DNA of 64,000 nt from JAHEFU01 sp041395205 (GCA_041395205.1 JAWLAZ010000001.1:434001-498000), one strand, 5' to 3'; counted from the stretch's first letter, positions 1 to 9,786 are shown. The notes: generated by a model not told the origin, from the letters alone. Numbers and translations are program-made.

Positions 1-899
1 TCCTGCGCCAGCTGCGCGGCAGCGAACGCAGCAAGCTGCTGGCGCTGGCGCACCGTCTGCGCCTGCTGGAGCGCAGCATCGGGCGGCTGAACGTCTGGGA
101 CTGGCGCAACCGCGACATCGCCGCGATGCAGCTCGGGATCTACGGCCTGCGCGAAAGCGTGCCGGAGCTGGCCCACAGCCTGCGTGACAAGCGCATGGAA
201 GTACGCTTCACCGCCGCCCGCAGCATGGGCATGATCGGCACCCCCGAGGCCGGCAGCGCCCTGCTGAGCATCCTCAACCGGCCGGAGCTGATGGAGACCA
301 CGCGGCTCGTGGAGATCGTGCAGAAGATGGGCGGCCAGGCGATCCAGCCGCTCAGGCAGATGCTGGAGGACCCGGACTATCCGCTGGAGTCGAAGCTGAT
401 CGCGATTGATCTGGTCGGCGACCTGCAGGAATACCGGCTGCTGGATGTGCTGCATGCCAGCCTGCGCAGCCCGGAGCCGGAGGTGGTGATCCGCAGCCTG
501 AAGGCGATCAGCAAGATCTCCTCGCCGGGCAGCATCCCGGACTTCCTGCGCCTCGCGGAGGATCCCGCCTGGGAGATCCGGGCCCAGGCCGTCAAGGCGC
601 TCGGCACGATGCATGTCGACGAGGGCCTGCCGATCCTGCGCCGGGCGCTCTCCGATCCCAGCTACTGGGTGCGGCGCAATGCGGCGCAGTCGCTGGCGGC
701 CTGCGGCTACAGCGGCGGGGAGATCCTGCGTGAGGCCCGGCTGGACAGTGATGACTTCGCCCGCGACGTTGCCAACTACCAGCTCCAGCGCTCGAACGGC
801 AGTCTCAGCCGCCACGAGGCCGCGGGCCTGCCGCTGGCGGAACGGGGCGCTGAACCGACCGGGCTGCCGGACCGTTCCCGGCCGGAGGTGGAGGGCTGA
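1..899 (+). CDS. HEAT-repeat protein, 5'-truncated by the window edge
   Basis: The frame is open to the left edge from base 3, so the ATG at 126 is internal and the true start lies outside. About 298 residues are visible. They form repeated two-helix units of HEAT/PBS-lyase type, with recurring pieces such as VRFTAARSMGMIG, VVIRSLKAIS, EIRAQAVKALG and YWVRRNAAQSL. Proteins of this kind act as scaffolds. The TGA at 897-899 overlaps the ATG of the glycosyltransferase (TGATG), so the two genes are translationally coupled. It is probably an accessory protein of the polysaccharide synthase (inference from position). No catalytic motif is seen. Confidence 0.75.
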   Translation, partial: LRQLRGSERSKLLALAHRLRLLERSIGRLNVWDWRNRDIAAMQLGIYGLRESVPELAHSLRDKRMEVRFTAARSMGMIGTPEAGSALLSILNRPELMETTRLVEIVQKMGGQAIQPLRQMLEDPDYPLESKLIAIDLVGDLQEYRLLDVLHASLRSPEPEVVIRSLKAISKISSPGSIPDFLRLAEDPAWEIRAQAVKALGTMHVDEGLPILRRALSDPSYWVRRNAAQSLAACGYSGGEILREARLDSDDFARDVANYQLQRSNGSLSRHEAAGLPLAERGAEPTGLPDRSRPEVEG

Positions 900-2338
900 T
901 GCCGGGCTTCGATCTTGACAACAGCTATGCGATCATCGTGATCCTCTGGCTCAGCGGATTCTTCATCCTCTACACGGTGGGCCTGATCGTCTCCTACATC
1001 GTGTTCTTCCTGATGGGGATCATGAACCTCGGGCGCTACCGCCACTATGTCAACGTGGTGGACCTGCACGCCCTGTTCAAGACCTCGCTCACGAAGCCCG
1101 TGAGCATCCTCGTGCCCGCCTACAACGAGGAGCGCGTGATCATGGAGTCGGTGCGCTCGCTGCTGACCCTGCACTACCCGCAGTTCGAGGTGATCGTCGT
1201 CAATGACGGCTCCGCCGACGAGACGATGCGGGTGCTGATCGAGTCCTTCGAGCTCGTGCCCGTCAGCAAAGTCTACCAGCGCAAGATCGACACCGAGCCC
1301 GTCAAGGCGATCTATGAGAGCCGCAGCAACCCGAACCTCGTGGTGGTTGACAAGCCCAACGGCGGCAAGAGCAGCGCGCTCAACGTCGGGATCAACGTCA
1401 GCCAGTACCCCTACTTCTGCACGCTGGACGCGGATTCGATCCTTGACAGCGACGCCCTGCTGAAGACGATGCGGCCCTTCATCGAGCATCCGGACACGAT
1501 GATCGCCGTGGGCGGCGTGATCCGCGTTGCCAACAACTGCGTCGTCGACTACGGCCGCGTCAAGGAGGTCAACATCGCCGGCAACTGGCTGGCCCTGGCG
1601 CAGACCGTGGAGTACCTGATGACCTTCCTCTCCAGCCGCATCGCCTTCGCGCGCATGGGCGTGGTGCTGCTGATCAGCGGCGCCTTCGGGATGTTCCACA
1701 AGGAAAGCGTGATCGAGGTCGGCGGCTACCGCGAGGACACGATCGGCGAGGACATGGAGCTCGTGGTGCGCCTCAACCGCATCCTGCGGAAAAAGGGCCG
1801 CCGCTTCCGGATGTTCTACAACCCGGACCCGGTCTGCTGGACGGAGGTCCCGGAGGACCTGAAGAGCCTCGCCGGCCAGCGCCGCCGCTGGCAGAAGGGG
1901 CTCGTTGACAGCATCCGCTACAACGGCGAGATGCTGTTCAATCCGCGCTTCGGCCTGCTCGGGATGTTCGGGATGCCCTACTACCTGATCTTCGAGATGC
2001 TGGGCTGCGTGGTGGAGCTGTTCGGCTATGTGATGCTGATCGTGTTCTGGCTGGCGGGAGTGCTCTCGCTGAACTGGATGCTGCTGTGGATCCTGATGAG
2101 CATGGCAACGGGCTTCATGTTCACGGTGCTCTCGGTGCTCGTGGAGGAACTGAGCTTCCACCGCTACCGCCGCGTGCGCGACCTGTTCATGCTGCTCTGG
2201 GGCGGCTTCCTCTACAACTTCGGCTTCCGCCAGATCAATGCGGTCTGGCGTCTGCAGGCCATGCTTGAATATCTGGGCGGCTTCCGCAAGCTGTGGGGCG
2301 CGATCCGCCGGGGAGGTTTCCGCACCGCGGGTTCCTGA
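899..2338 (+). CDS. Processive family-2 glycosyltransferase (PgaC/BcsA-like polysaccharide synthase)
   Basis: This is an inner-membrane synthase that polymerises an exopolysaccharide from a nucleotide sugar; the sugar cannot be told from sequence. Of 479 residues, about 10-40 form N-terminal membrane helices. The GT2 core carries all four D,D,D,QxxRW elements: NDGS at 102-105, DAD at 177-179, GED at 283-285 and QRRRW at 327-331. Several membrane segments follow from about 352. Length and order match PgaC/NdvB-like synthases. It overlaps the HEAT gene by one base and is followed by three genes for envelope or secreted polysaccharide-type proteins. Confidence 0.88.
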   Translation: MPGFDLDNSYAIIVILWLSGFFILYTVGLIVSYIVFFLMGIMNLGRYRHYVNVVDLHALFKTSLTKPVSILVPAYNEERVIMESVRSLLTLHYPQFEVIVVNDGSADETMRVLIESFELVPVSKVYQRKIDTEPVKAIYESRSNPNLVVVDKPNGGKSSALNVGINVSQYPYFCTLDADSILDSDALLKTMRPFIEHPDTMIAVGGVIRVANNCVVDYGRVKEVNIAGNWLALAQTVEYLMTFLSSRIAFARMGVVLLISGAFGMFHKESVIEVGGYREDTIGEDMELVVRLNRILRKKGRRFRMFYNPDPVCWTEVPEDLKSLAGQRRRWQKGLVDSIRYNGEMLFNPRFGLLGMFGMPYYLIFEMLGCVVELFGYVMLIVFWLAGVLSLNWMLLWILMSMATGFMFTVLSVLVEELSFHRYRRVRDLFMLLWGGFLYNFGFRQINAVWRLQAMLEYLGGFRKLWGAIRRGGFRTAGS

Positions 2339-2364
2339 ACGGGAAACCCAGGTGCAGCACGGCC

Positions 2365-3819
2365 ATGAATGACAAGGGCAGACAGGAGGCGACAGCCGCA
2401 GGCGCGGAAGCGCTCCCGCCGCTGCTCGTGCCGCCGCCGGACCGCAAGGCCCGCCACATCCGCGATGCCGACTCTGCCAGTGAGAAGCGCCGCCGGCCCT
2501 GGCTCGTGAGTTTCGTCAGCAGCCGGCGCCTGCACAGCGTGCTGATCATCGCCGCACTGGTCTATCTGTTCATCTGGATTCCGCACTTTCTCTGGGAGAT
2601 CACGCCGGAGATTCCGCTGAAGGTGATGGTGGTTGACAAGACTGTGCCCTTCGCGGACTACCGCGAACATGCCGGCCTGTTCTGGCTGATGCGCCACAAC
2701 AAGATCACCGACCCGGAGAAGACCGATGACAACCGCTTCTATGATGAGGCGACGGACTATCTCGGTTTCTATCCGCCACCGGACGAGGACATCCTCGCCG
2801 CGGAGGACGAGGAGAATGCGCTGTTCAGCCTGGAGTTCGATCCGAACTTCGTCGGCCCGCTGCGCGGTGAGCCGGTGGAGAAGCAGGTGCACTGGCGCTA
2901 TGACTACATCGAGGATTCCGACCTGGCCGGGCGCGACCTGCTCTACCTCTGTGACAACTACGGCGTCTACAGCGCTGACTACTGGCAGTTCAAGGGCCAG
3001 GTGGCGCATACGATCCACTCCCCGCAGATCTACGGCGGGCTGGAGCCCTCCGAGCTGGATGCGATCGAGAGCTTTGTCAACGAAGGCGGCAAGACGATCA
3101 TCTCGGAATTCAACACACTGGCCTCGCCCAATGATGAAGTGCTGCGCGACCGGCTGGAGAACATCTTCGGCGTGGACTGGTCCTACTGGATCGGCCGTTA
3201 CTTCGTGGATTTCGGCGACGAGACGGACGTGCCCTGGTGGATCTTCGATCTCTACAAGGAGAATTACGGCCGGGACTGGGACCTCTCCGGCCCGGGCTAC
3301 CTGCTCTGCCGCGATGAGGGTACGGACTTCTTCGTGCTCACCGCGGAGGAGGACCTGGCCCCGGGCGGGATGATGTTCGTGCCACGCAAGGACTATGCCG
3401 AGCTGGATGTGATGCAGGGCTGCCAGCCCAGCACCTTCACCTACTGGTTCGACGTGGTGACGGTGCGCCCTGACCCGGAGGTGGAGATCCTCGCGGACTA
3501 CGAATTCAAGCTCACCGACAGCGGCAAGCAGAAGATGCTGGAGCACGGCCTGCCGCTGGTGCTGCCGGCGGTGGTGCGCAAGCGCGTGCACTACACCTCC
3601 TACTACATGGCAGGGGAAATGACGGAGTTCGGCAAGGCCATGGGGCCGCCGGATACGCGCCTGACCCTGCACATCAACCGCAGCTTCTACGGCAATGAGG
3701 TACAGGGCAGCACGGGCTTCCCGTTCTGGCATACCTCCTACCCGATGGTCACCAACATCCTGCGCCGGGAGGCGGACTTCCGCCAGCCCCTGGATGTGCC
3801 GGTCTATCCCTTCCGCTAG
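2365..3819 (+). CDS. Membrane-anchored periplasmic protein, GATase1-like domain, exopolysaccharide locus
   Basis: The start is set at the ATG at 2365, just after the synthase stop, giving 484 residues; an in-frame ATG at 2293 would overlap the synthase. Residues 1-55 are charged and proline-rich, and about 57-77 form one membrane helix (SVLIIAALVYLFIWIPHFLW). The remainder should be periplasmic. A stretch reading GLEPSELDAIESFVNEGGK resembles the class I glutamine-amidotransferase/ThuA-like fold, where a strand follows a helix that raises a cover flap. No catalytic Cys-His pair is clear. It probably assists polymer export or modification (inference from its place in the operon). Confidence 0.6.
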   Translation: MNDKGRQEATAAGAEALPPLLVPPPDRKARHIRDADSASEKRRRPWLVSFVSSRRLHSVLIIAALVYLFIWIPHFLWEITPEIPLKVMVVDKTVPFADYREHAGLFWLMRHNKITDPEKTDDNRFYDEATDYLGFYPPPDEDILAAEDEENALFSLEFDPNFVGPLRGEPVEKQVHWRYDYIEDSDLAGRDLLYLCDNYGVYSADYWQFKGQVAHTIHSPQIYGGLEPSELDAIESFVNEGGKTIISEFNTLASPNDEVLRDRLENIFGVDWSYWIGRYFVDFGDETDVPWWIFDLYKENYGRDWDLSGPGYLLCRDEGTDFFVLTAEEDLAPGGMMFVPRKDYAELDVMQGCQPSTFTYWFDVVTVRPDPEVEILADYEFKLTDSGKQKMLEHGLPLVLPAVVRKRVHYTSYYMAGEMTEFGKAMGPPDTRLTLHINRSFYGNEVQGSTGFPFWHTSYPMVTNILRREADFRQPLDVPVYPFR

Positions 3820-3868
3820 ACCCGCGATGCCGGTTCACCTTCCAGGCCCCCGCTCCGATAAGCACAGC

Positions 3869-4915
3869 ATGCGGCTCCTCTTCCGCCTGCTGCTTGCCCT
3901 CTGTCTCGGCCTGCTCCGGCCGGGTCCTGCCGCAGCGCAGCAGCCGGGACCGGACCCCGAACGGATCGTGGCCTGCTACATCTCGATGGGCTGCTGGGAC
4001 CTGGCGCTGGTGGAACAGCAGTTCAGCGAGCTGAGCGCCAGCGGCGTGGACTTCGTGATCGACTATGCCCTGTTCTGGCCGGAGCAGCCGCAGGAGCGCC
4101 AGGCCTTTGACGCCTACATGGCCAGTGCCCGGCGGCACGGGATCAGCATCGGCTACTGCCTGTTCAGCCTGCTGGATGGTGCCAGCCCGCGCGCGAACTC
4201 GCGACAGATCGACACCCTGCTGGCCCAGGTTGAAATCCTGCGCCATGAGTCGCAGATCGGGGCCTGGTATGTACACGACGAAATCCTGCCGATGCTCAGT
4301 GGCGTGGATGGCACGGAGCGCTACAGCCTCTCGCTGGAGCAGATGCGCGAGCTCTACCGGCGCATCCACGAACTGGACCCCGGGCGCCCACAGCTCTGTG
4401 TCTGGAACCAGCTGCCGGATCATGCCGAAATGCAGCGGCGCTTCGGGCGGCGCTACTTCCCGCATGGCTATCCGGACTGGATGAACTCCGCGGATGAGTT
4501 CGAGGCCGCGATGCAGAGCATGCTTCGGGACTGCTGCGACTGGGTGCTCGTGGACTGCTACCCCTACGGCGCACCCTGGCTGCCGGCACAGCAGAGCATG
4601 CAGGATCTCGAGGCCGAGGTCAGCAGGCTCGTATCCCGGGCTGCGGATCTGCGTGGGGAGGGGCAGCCCCTGCTCTTCGTGTATCAGAGCTTCGACTGGC
4701 GCGTCTATGGCCGTGCTGAGAATCCGGCAGGCTTTCCCGGATCAGCACGGATGCGGGCCATGCTCGCTGCCGCCTTTGCAGCGGGGGCGGACAATGCTGT
4801 TGCCTACTCCTGGTTCGACCTCGTCCGGCCGCTGGAGCATGTTGAACAGGAAGAGCAGCTCGAGGCACTCGCGGAACTGAAGCTGATCCTCCGGGAGCTG
4901 CAGGCGCGACGCTGA
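3869..4915 (+). CDS. Secreted TIM-barrel, glycoside-hydrolase-like protein
   Basis: The ATG at 3869 gives a signal peptide (MRLLFRLLLALCLGLL, then Ala-rich up to AAAQ) and 348 residues; an upstream ATG at 3827 is possible. The mature part has beta/alpha-barrel features: ACYISMGCWD, VDFVIDYALFWP, ISIGYCLFSL, IGAWYVHDE and WVLVDCYPYG. The Asp-Glu pair in YVHDE and the Asp of VDCYPY suit a clan-A-like glycosidase, but no named family is certain. It follows the periplasmic protein by 49 nt and is likely a polymer-trimming enzyme of this exopolysaccharide locus. Confidence 0.6.
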   Translation: MRLLFRLLLALCLGLLRPGPAAAQQPGPDPERIVACYISMGCWDLALVEQQFSELSASGVDFVIDYALFWPEQPQERQAFDAYMASARRHGISIGYCLFSLLDGASPRANSRQIDTLLAQVEILRHESQIGAWYVHDEILPMLSGVDGTERYSLSLEQMRELYRRIHELDPGRPQLCVWNQLPDHAEMQRRFGRRYFPHGYPDWMNSADEFEAAMQSMLRDCCDWVLVDCYPYGAPWLPAQQSMQDLEAEVSRLVSRAADLRGEGQPLLFVYQSFDWRVYGRAENPAGFPGSARMRAMLAAAFAAGADNAVAYSWFDLVRPLEHVEQEEQLEALAELKLILRELQARR

Positions 4916-4963
4916 GAGCGCTGCGGCTGTCATAATGCAGGACAGTTCCCCCGGAGGATCCCG

Positions 4964-6112
4964 ATGCCGCGTTTCATCTGCCTGAGCCTGCTTGGCCTGC
5001 TGTGCCTGCTGAATCCGGCCCATGCCGACTGGGCCTACCGTGAACCGCAGGAGATTGATGCCCTGGCCGGAGATGCACTCGTGGCGCTGGAGAACCAGCG
5101 CGCCGGCTGGGTGCTGGAGGGTCTGAACCTCGAGGCGGAGGGACAGCTGGCGGAGGCCGCGGCCTGCTACATCGCAGCCCTGCAGCCGGACAGTGCCAAC
5201 TTCGAGGTGCTGCTGCGCCTGGCGGGCTGCTATGGCCAGCTCGGTGAGGCCAGCCTGGCGGCCGAGGCCCTGCGCCTGGCCCAGGAGGCGGGCCTGCGCA
5301 ACATCTCCCACAGGCTTGATGACCCGCGCTTCGACATGGTGCGCGAGGACTACAGCTTCCGGCTCGCGGCTGACGTGCTGCGCAGCCGCGAGGCGCGTTA
5401 CCACGAGCAGATGGGGGAGAGCCTGCTCGTGCCGATGGGGGCGATGGGCAGCGTGCGCTACTTCCTGCCTGATGACTATGACGCACAGCGCAGCTATACC
5501 CTCGTGGTGATGCTGCACGGGGCGACGGGCACGCCGGAGAATGTCGCCGCCTGGGGCATGCAGATGCCGCACCGCGAGTTCATCCTCGCCGCCCCGGCCG
5601 CGCCCTATCCCGTGTTCAGCGACCATCAGGACAGCCGCATCTGGTGGCCGGGCGGGATCGAGGACGGGCTGCGCATGTCCTACCTCGAGCAGTGCGCGGA
5701 CTATGTCGGCCAGGTCGTGGAGAGCATGCGCGGACGCTACAGCATCGGCCGGGTGGTGCTCGGGGGTTTCAGCCAGGGCGGGATGCTGGCCAGCTACTGC
5801 GCCCTGACGCGCCCGGGCGCATATGACGCTCTGGGCTGCTTCAGCACCACGCTCTACGTCACGGATGAACTGCCGCGCCGCGAGCTGGACTTCCCGGTGT
5901 TCTCCGGGCATGGCCTGCGCGATACGGCGGTCCGCCCTGAGCAGAGCGAGCTGCTGGCGGATTTCCTCGAGGAGCAGGGTTGCAGCGTGACGCGTTTCAG
6001 CTTCGATGGCGGGCATGAGATCAGCGTGCAGGAACTCGAGGCTTTCTGCGACTGGCTGGATGCCCTGAATGCTGAGCCAGCGGGGAACATTGCCGTGGCC
6101 TCCGATGTCTGA
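4964..6112 (+). CDS. Secreted TPR plus alpha/beta-hydrolase (carboxylesterase/phospholipase-like)
   Basis: A Shine-Dalgarno GGAGG at 4953-4957 fixes the start. Residues 1-21 are a signal peptide. Residues about 40-115 form two or three TPR-like helical hairpins. From about 155 there is an alpha/beta hydrolase with an oxyanion region LHG (184-186), nucleophile elbow GGFSQGG (Ser270), Asp320 and His351, the arrangement of the phospholipase/carboxylesterase family. It may remove ester groups from the exported polymer (inference), or it may be a general periplasmic esterase. A CATAAT box lies about 30 nt upstream. Confidence 0.75.
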   Translation: MPRFICLSLLGLLCLLNPAHADWAYREPQEIDALAGDALVALENQRAGWVLEGLNLEAEGQLAEAAACYIAALQPDSANFEVLLRLAGCYGQLGEASLAAEALRLAQEAGLRNISHRLDDPRFDMVREDYSFRLAADVLRSREARYHEQMGESLLVPMGAMGSVRYFLPDDYDAQRSYTLVVMLHGATGTPENVAAWGMQMPHREFILAAPAAPYPVFSDHQDSRIWWPGGIEDGLRMSYLEQCADYVGQVVESMRGRYSIGRVVLGGFSQGGMLASYCALTRPGAYDALGCFSTTLYVTDELPRRELDFPVFSGHGLRDTAVRPEQSELLADFLEEQGCSVTRFSFDGGHEISVQELEAFCDWLDALNAEPAGNIAVASDV

Positions 6113-6143
6113 TTTCCGGGATGCCATCCCCGCTTTCTGGGGA

Positions 6144-6149
6144 TAGAAT
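6144..6149 (+). promoter_or_regulatory. -10 box TAGAAT, predicted leaderless start
   Basis: TAGAAT ends 8 nt before the ATG at 6158. No Shine-Dalgarno fits between them, so transcription would begin at or next to the start codon. Confidence 0.45.
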
Positions 6150-6157
6150 CAAACGGG

Positions 6158-6619
6158 ATGCGATCACTCTTCCTCATCAGCGCGATCATCTGCACGGTCC
6201 TCGTGATGGCCAACGTGCCGCGCCTGCCCTGGATTGATGCCAATGACACGGTGGTGATCTTCAAGGGCTTCAACCACGGCATCATCGGCTTCAGCTACAT
6301 GGGCAGCTGGGCGCTCGTGGTGGGCGGGATCTACCAGCTGCTGCTTGGCGTGGTCTACTGGGACATGGACACCGGCGACCATGAGCGCTGGCAGTTCACC
6401 CTGGACAGCGGCAGCACCAGCCGCTTCCTCGCCATTGCCGGCGTGGTCTGCCTGATCCTCGGCGGGATGTGGCTGTACTACTGCTTCAGCAATGACTTCT
6501 TCCGCTGGCCGGCGGGGGTGATGAGCAGTCTCGGAGCGCTGTTCACCACCGCACTGTACTGGTTCGCCTTCCCGCTGCTGGAACAGGTCGGGATGGACCG
6601 CGAGGAGATCGGGGTCTAG
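6158..6619 (+). CDS. Four-helix integral membrane protein, unknown function
   Basis: The 153-residue protein has four hydrophobic segments: about 3-20, 48-66, 90-110 and 118-140. It has no enzymatic motif and I do not recognise a family. The start rests on the TAGAAT box 8 nt upstream. Its TAG stop (6617-6619) shares the tetramer CTAG with the stop of the convergent downstream gene. Codon use matches the exopolysaccharide genes upstream, but a separate promoter suggests an independent unit. Confidence 0.6.
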   Translation: MRSLFLISAIICTVLVMANVPRLPWIDANDTVVIFKGFNHGIIGFSYMGSWALVVGGIYQLLLGVVYWDMDTGDHERWQFTLDSGSTSRFLAIAGVVCLILGGMWLYYCFSNDFFRWPAGVMSSLGALFTTALYWFAFPLLEQVGMDREEIGV

Positions 6620-9009
6620 GGGGAGGGGGCTTCGGGAATCTCCTCCGAACGTTTCAGAAATGAACTGATATTCGTGGACAGATCCTCTTCGTTCGCTTCA
6701 AGGATCTCCATGCTGATCAGATTGCGGACCAGGGCATTGCTGAAGTAAAGGCTGTGATTCAATCCGAACTGGTGCATCATGCTGCGGATGACGAAATCCC
6801 TGGCAGCACCGAAGGTCTTCCTTGAGTAGTCAAAGCGCCGTCCGGGTCCGGTCATATCCAGCGGTCCGGAGACCGGGTCAGTATTGATCCACACATTCAG
6901 CCAGCGCTCGGGCATGTCCATCAGCGGCCCCCAGCGGCTCTGGCGGTGCTTGAAGTTTGCATGCTCGTCCAGGTTGCGGTAGACGTCGTTGTCAACTTTC
7001 TGCGGGCTGAAGAAGTAATGAATCTTGTTGAGAGGGCAGCCGAATGTGATGAATCTTGCCAACAGCAGTTCCAGCCTGTCCAGATGCCGTGTGTGGCCAA
7101 CGGCCTTCCGGTGGCTGTATTGCTCGTCAGCCAGCGGTGCACCCGGGGCAAAGAGTTGTTTCCGTGCACGCGTCCTGTGACTGCTGTCAGGAAATGACGG
7201 GGGAGCCTGGACGGCGGCCAGTTTGTGAGCATATTCAGCCAGCGCTTCATAGGCAACGGCAGTTCCCAGGCTGTGGGAGATGATCACGCAGCGGTCGAAG
7301 GCATTGTTGCCGGAAATCGCATTGCCATTCCGGGAATCCATGTTGAACAGCTCTTCCAGTCTGTCAACGGCATAGTCGATTATTCTCCGCCTGAACGGAT
7401 AGTTCTGCGTGGCTTCAGCTGATGCCGTCAGTACCGCGACATCCCCGAGCCAGCAGGTAAGGAAATACCGCAGTCTAATGAATACAATCAGTGACAGCAG
7501 AGCCAGGCCGGGAACGGTCAGTTGATCCAGGAAGTTCAAGTAGGTGCCGGGTATTCCCGAGCCGAGCGCAGCGTAAAGACTGGTGGCGGTATCAAGGCTG
7601 ATCAGGGAAATGTCGTATTGGTGGCGCAGTGCAGGATAGAAGGTGCCGAAGGTCAGCAGCAGTGCGAAGAATACATAGAAACAGTCCAGAGCCTGGCACC
7701 ACTCCACCTTGCTGGTATCGGTGCCAAGTCTTCCGGGAAGCAGTGTGCCGATCATTGAACAAGCGGAAAGAATCAGGGTGGCCCAGGTGAGGGCCATGGG
7801 TATTCCAGTGACAATTGACTTGACGGAGGGATGAGATGACAATCCTGGATCATTAATGCTTTCCATGATTGCGGGGTACAGATCATGGAAGCAGGACGCC
7901 GCCAGGATCCCCAGCAGGTAGATCATGATGATGATTGACACCCCGCTGAATCCTGGTTGGTTGAGGCTTCTGATCAGCAATCGATGGGGGTCGCGCATCG
8001 GTTCCGCGGGATTGAATCCAAGTCTGTACTGCGGCAGGGAAAAAGCGCCCATCGCCATGACTGACATGACCTGCATGGACAATGCAATCAGCCAAAGTAC
8101 GGTGATCCAGTAGAGGGGGATAAACGTGGCTAGCCTGCTGACCTGATCCTGGAGATAGCAGATATCCAACGAACAACCTGACCAGAACCAGAGCAGCCAG
8201 CTAGTGGGAATCCCGAAGAACACGGCCAGCAATAGGCATGAGACGAGCGAAGTTGCCATGTAATTCGCAAGCGGAGAAATGACTGCCAGGGCACGGTTAG
8301 CCGGAGGGAGGGTGTTGTGTTCAGGTTGCCAGAAGTTGCAGGACAGGAAGACCAGCAGCAGAATTCCAGCCAGAGAGAGCAGATTGTAGCCTGGAACACT
8401 GATGTTTCCCTCCAGGAAGTTTGCCAGCCAAAGCAGAGTCAGCACTGCAAGCAGAATCCGGCCAAGTTGCTGTTTGGCACCAAAAAGCAGATCGGCGAGT
8501 GAGCTGAACAGATTCGCGCGAGCCTGGATAGAACGATTGCCAAGCCAGCTGAGAACGCTCCAGACCCCGATGGCGCCATTCACCTGCGGGGCCCAATAGG
8601 CCTCCAGCAGATGGATCTCCAGCTCCTTTTCCGTTCCCGGGATTACGAGTGGAATCACGATGCGATTCTCAGTCCGGCTCCTGTGCACATCCTTTCGATA
8701 GAGGAAATGGTCGCTGGGCCGCTCCGGGGCTGCGCTGGACCCGCCGATTGAGCGAACGCTGGGATCCCTGCGCTTGATCTTCCACTTTCCGTAATCGTTA
8801 TTGTTGAGCTCGTCGCCGATCTCTGTCCCAGGAGCTCCTGTGAAAGTGCCTTCTGATCCGCCTGAATCAGGTGCATCCTTGCGCTCAGGCTCCATCCCGT
8901 GAACCGCGGCAAATCCTTCAGCCACTTCCGTTAGAAAGCGCCCCTCGGCCTGCTGGCCCATGCCATGTACAAGGAGTACTCCGATTCGCCTGACAGGTTT
9001 TTCTGACAT
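6616..9009 (-). CDS. Large membrane protein with alpha/beta-hydrolase (lipase-like) signature
   Basis: The protein has 797 residues. The N-terminus carries a strand-turn RIGVLLVHGMGQQ (VHGMG from about residue 14) typical of the first strand and oxyanion hole of alpha/beta hydrolases. The middle (about 170-530) contains many hydrophobic helices. The nucleophile-elbow sequence CVIISHSLGTAVAYEAL (GxSxG-like, Ser near 578) follows, with a soluble C-terminus. This places a multi-span membrane insert inside a hydrolase. AGAGG lies 10-14 nt before the start. Base composition is visibly AT-richer than its neighbours, suggesting transfer. The substrate is unknown; a phospholipid- or ester-directed enzyme is plausible. 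Confidence 0.6.
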   Translation of the reverse strand: MSEKPVRRIGVLLVHGMGQQAEGRFLTEVAEGFAAVHGMEPERKDAPDSGGSEGTFTGAPGTEIGDELNNNDYGKWKIKRRDPSVRSIGGSSAAPERPSDHFLYRKDVHRSRTENRIVIPLVIPGTEKELEIHLLEAYWAPQVNGAIGVWSVLSWLGNRSIQARANLFSSLADLLFGAKQQLGRILLAVLTLLWLANFLEGNISVPGYNLLSLAGILLLVFLSCNFWQPEHNTLPPANRALAVISPLANYMATSLVSCLLLAVFFGIPTSWLLWFWSGCSLDICYLQDQVSRLATFIPLYWITVLWLIALSMQVMSVMAMGAFSLPQYRLGFNPAEPMRDPHRLLIRSLNQPGFSGVSIIIMIYLLGILAASCFHDLYPAIMESINDPGLSSHPSVKSIVTGIPMALTWATLILSACSMIGTLLPGRLGTDTSKVEWCQALDCFYVFFALLLTFGTFYPALRHQYDISLISLDTATSLYAALGSGIPGTYLNFLDQLTVPGLALLSLIVFIRLRYFLTCWLGDVAVLTASAEATQNYPFRRRIIDYAVDRLEELFNMDSRNGNAISGNNAFDRCVIISHSLGTAVAYEALAEYAHKLAAVQAPPSFPDSSHRTRARKQLFAPGAPLADEQYSHRKAVGHTRHLDRLELLLARFITFGCPLNKIHYFFSPQKVDNDVYRNLDEHANFKHRQSRWGPLMDMPERWLNVWINTDPVSGPLDMTGPGRRFDYSRKTFGAARDFVIRSMMHQFGLNHSLYFSNALVRNLISMEILEANEEDLSTNISSFLKRSEEIPEAPSP

Positions 9010-9108
9010 AGCGGATACCTCTGCTGTTTGTTCGCAGCAAGCATAGCAGTCCAGTCCGCAGAAGCTGTCAAGCGCAGTTCAGGATTCCCTCAAGACGCGC
9101 AAGTGGCC

Positions 9109-9780
9109 TCATCCCCCGAGGATCGCCTCGGCGCTGCTGGTGCCGATGATGTCCGCGCCGGCCTCGATCATCCGCTGCGCTTCATCCCGGCTGCGCACTC
9201 CGCCTGAGCATTTGACCAGCCGCTCGTCACCCAGCTCACGGCGGATCAGCTCCACATGCTCCACCCGTGTTGCCTCGCGGCCGTAGCCCGTGCTGGTCTT
9301 GACGCAGTCCACGGGTGAATCTCGCAGCACATGCACCACCTCGACGATGCGCGCATCCCCGAGGATCGGGGTTTCGATGATCGCCTTCAGCATGCGTTTG
9401 TGGCGGCGGCAGAGCCCGCCGAGCTTCGCGGCCTCGGCGGCGAGCTTCGGCATGTTGCCATTCACGATCGCGAACAGGTCCATGACGACGTCGAACTCGT
9501 CAATGCCCTGCTCCATCAGTTCCTCGATCATGAAGTACTTCGCTGATGCCGACTCCAGCCCCAGCGGGTAGGCGATCACCGTTGCCACTTTCAGGGCCGG
9601 ATTGTGCTTCTTCACGGTGCCGGCCAGCACCGGGCTGACGCAGAGGCTGCGCAGATTGAGGCTCTGCACCAGTTCCACCTGGGCCCGCAGCGCGGCTACG
9701 CTGGCTGCTCCATCGACCTTCAGGAAGGCCTGGTCAAGCCGCGTGTGCAGGGCTGCAGCGGCCGCTGGTCTCGTGAACAT
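9109..9780 (-). CDS. deoC: Deoxyribose-phosphate aldolase
   Basis: The enzyme splits 2-deoxy-D-ribose 5-phosphate to glyceraldehyde 3-phosphate and acetaldehyde in deoxynucleoside salvage. At 223 residues it matches the usual length. The Schiff-base lysine is Lys161 in VKTSTGYG, and the second active-site lysine is Lys190 in VKCSGG. The phosphate-binding GTSS is at 213-216. A TACAAT box sits 6 nt before the ATG, so the mRNA is probably leaderless. It is divergent from the MscS gene with 52 bp between the start codons. Confidence 0.93.
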   Translation of the reverse strand: MFTRPAAAAALHTRLDQAFLKVDGAASVAALRAQVELVQSLNLRSLCVSPVLAGTVKKHNPALKVATVIAYPLGLESASAKYFMIEELMEQGIDEFDVVMDLFAIVNGNMPKLAAEAAKLGGLCRRHKRMLKAIIETPILGDARIVEVVHVLRDSPVDCVKTSTGYGREATRVEHVELIRRELGDERLVKCSGGVRSRDEAQRMIEAGADIIGTSSAEAILGG

Positions 9781-9786
9781 GTTGAC

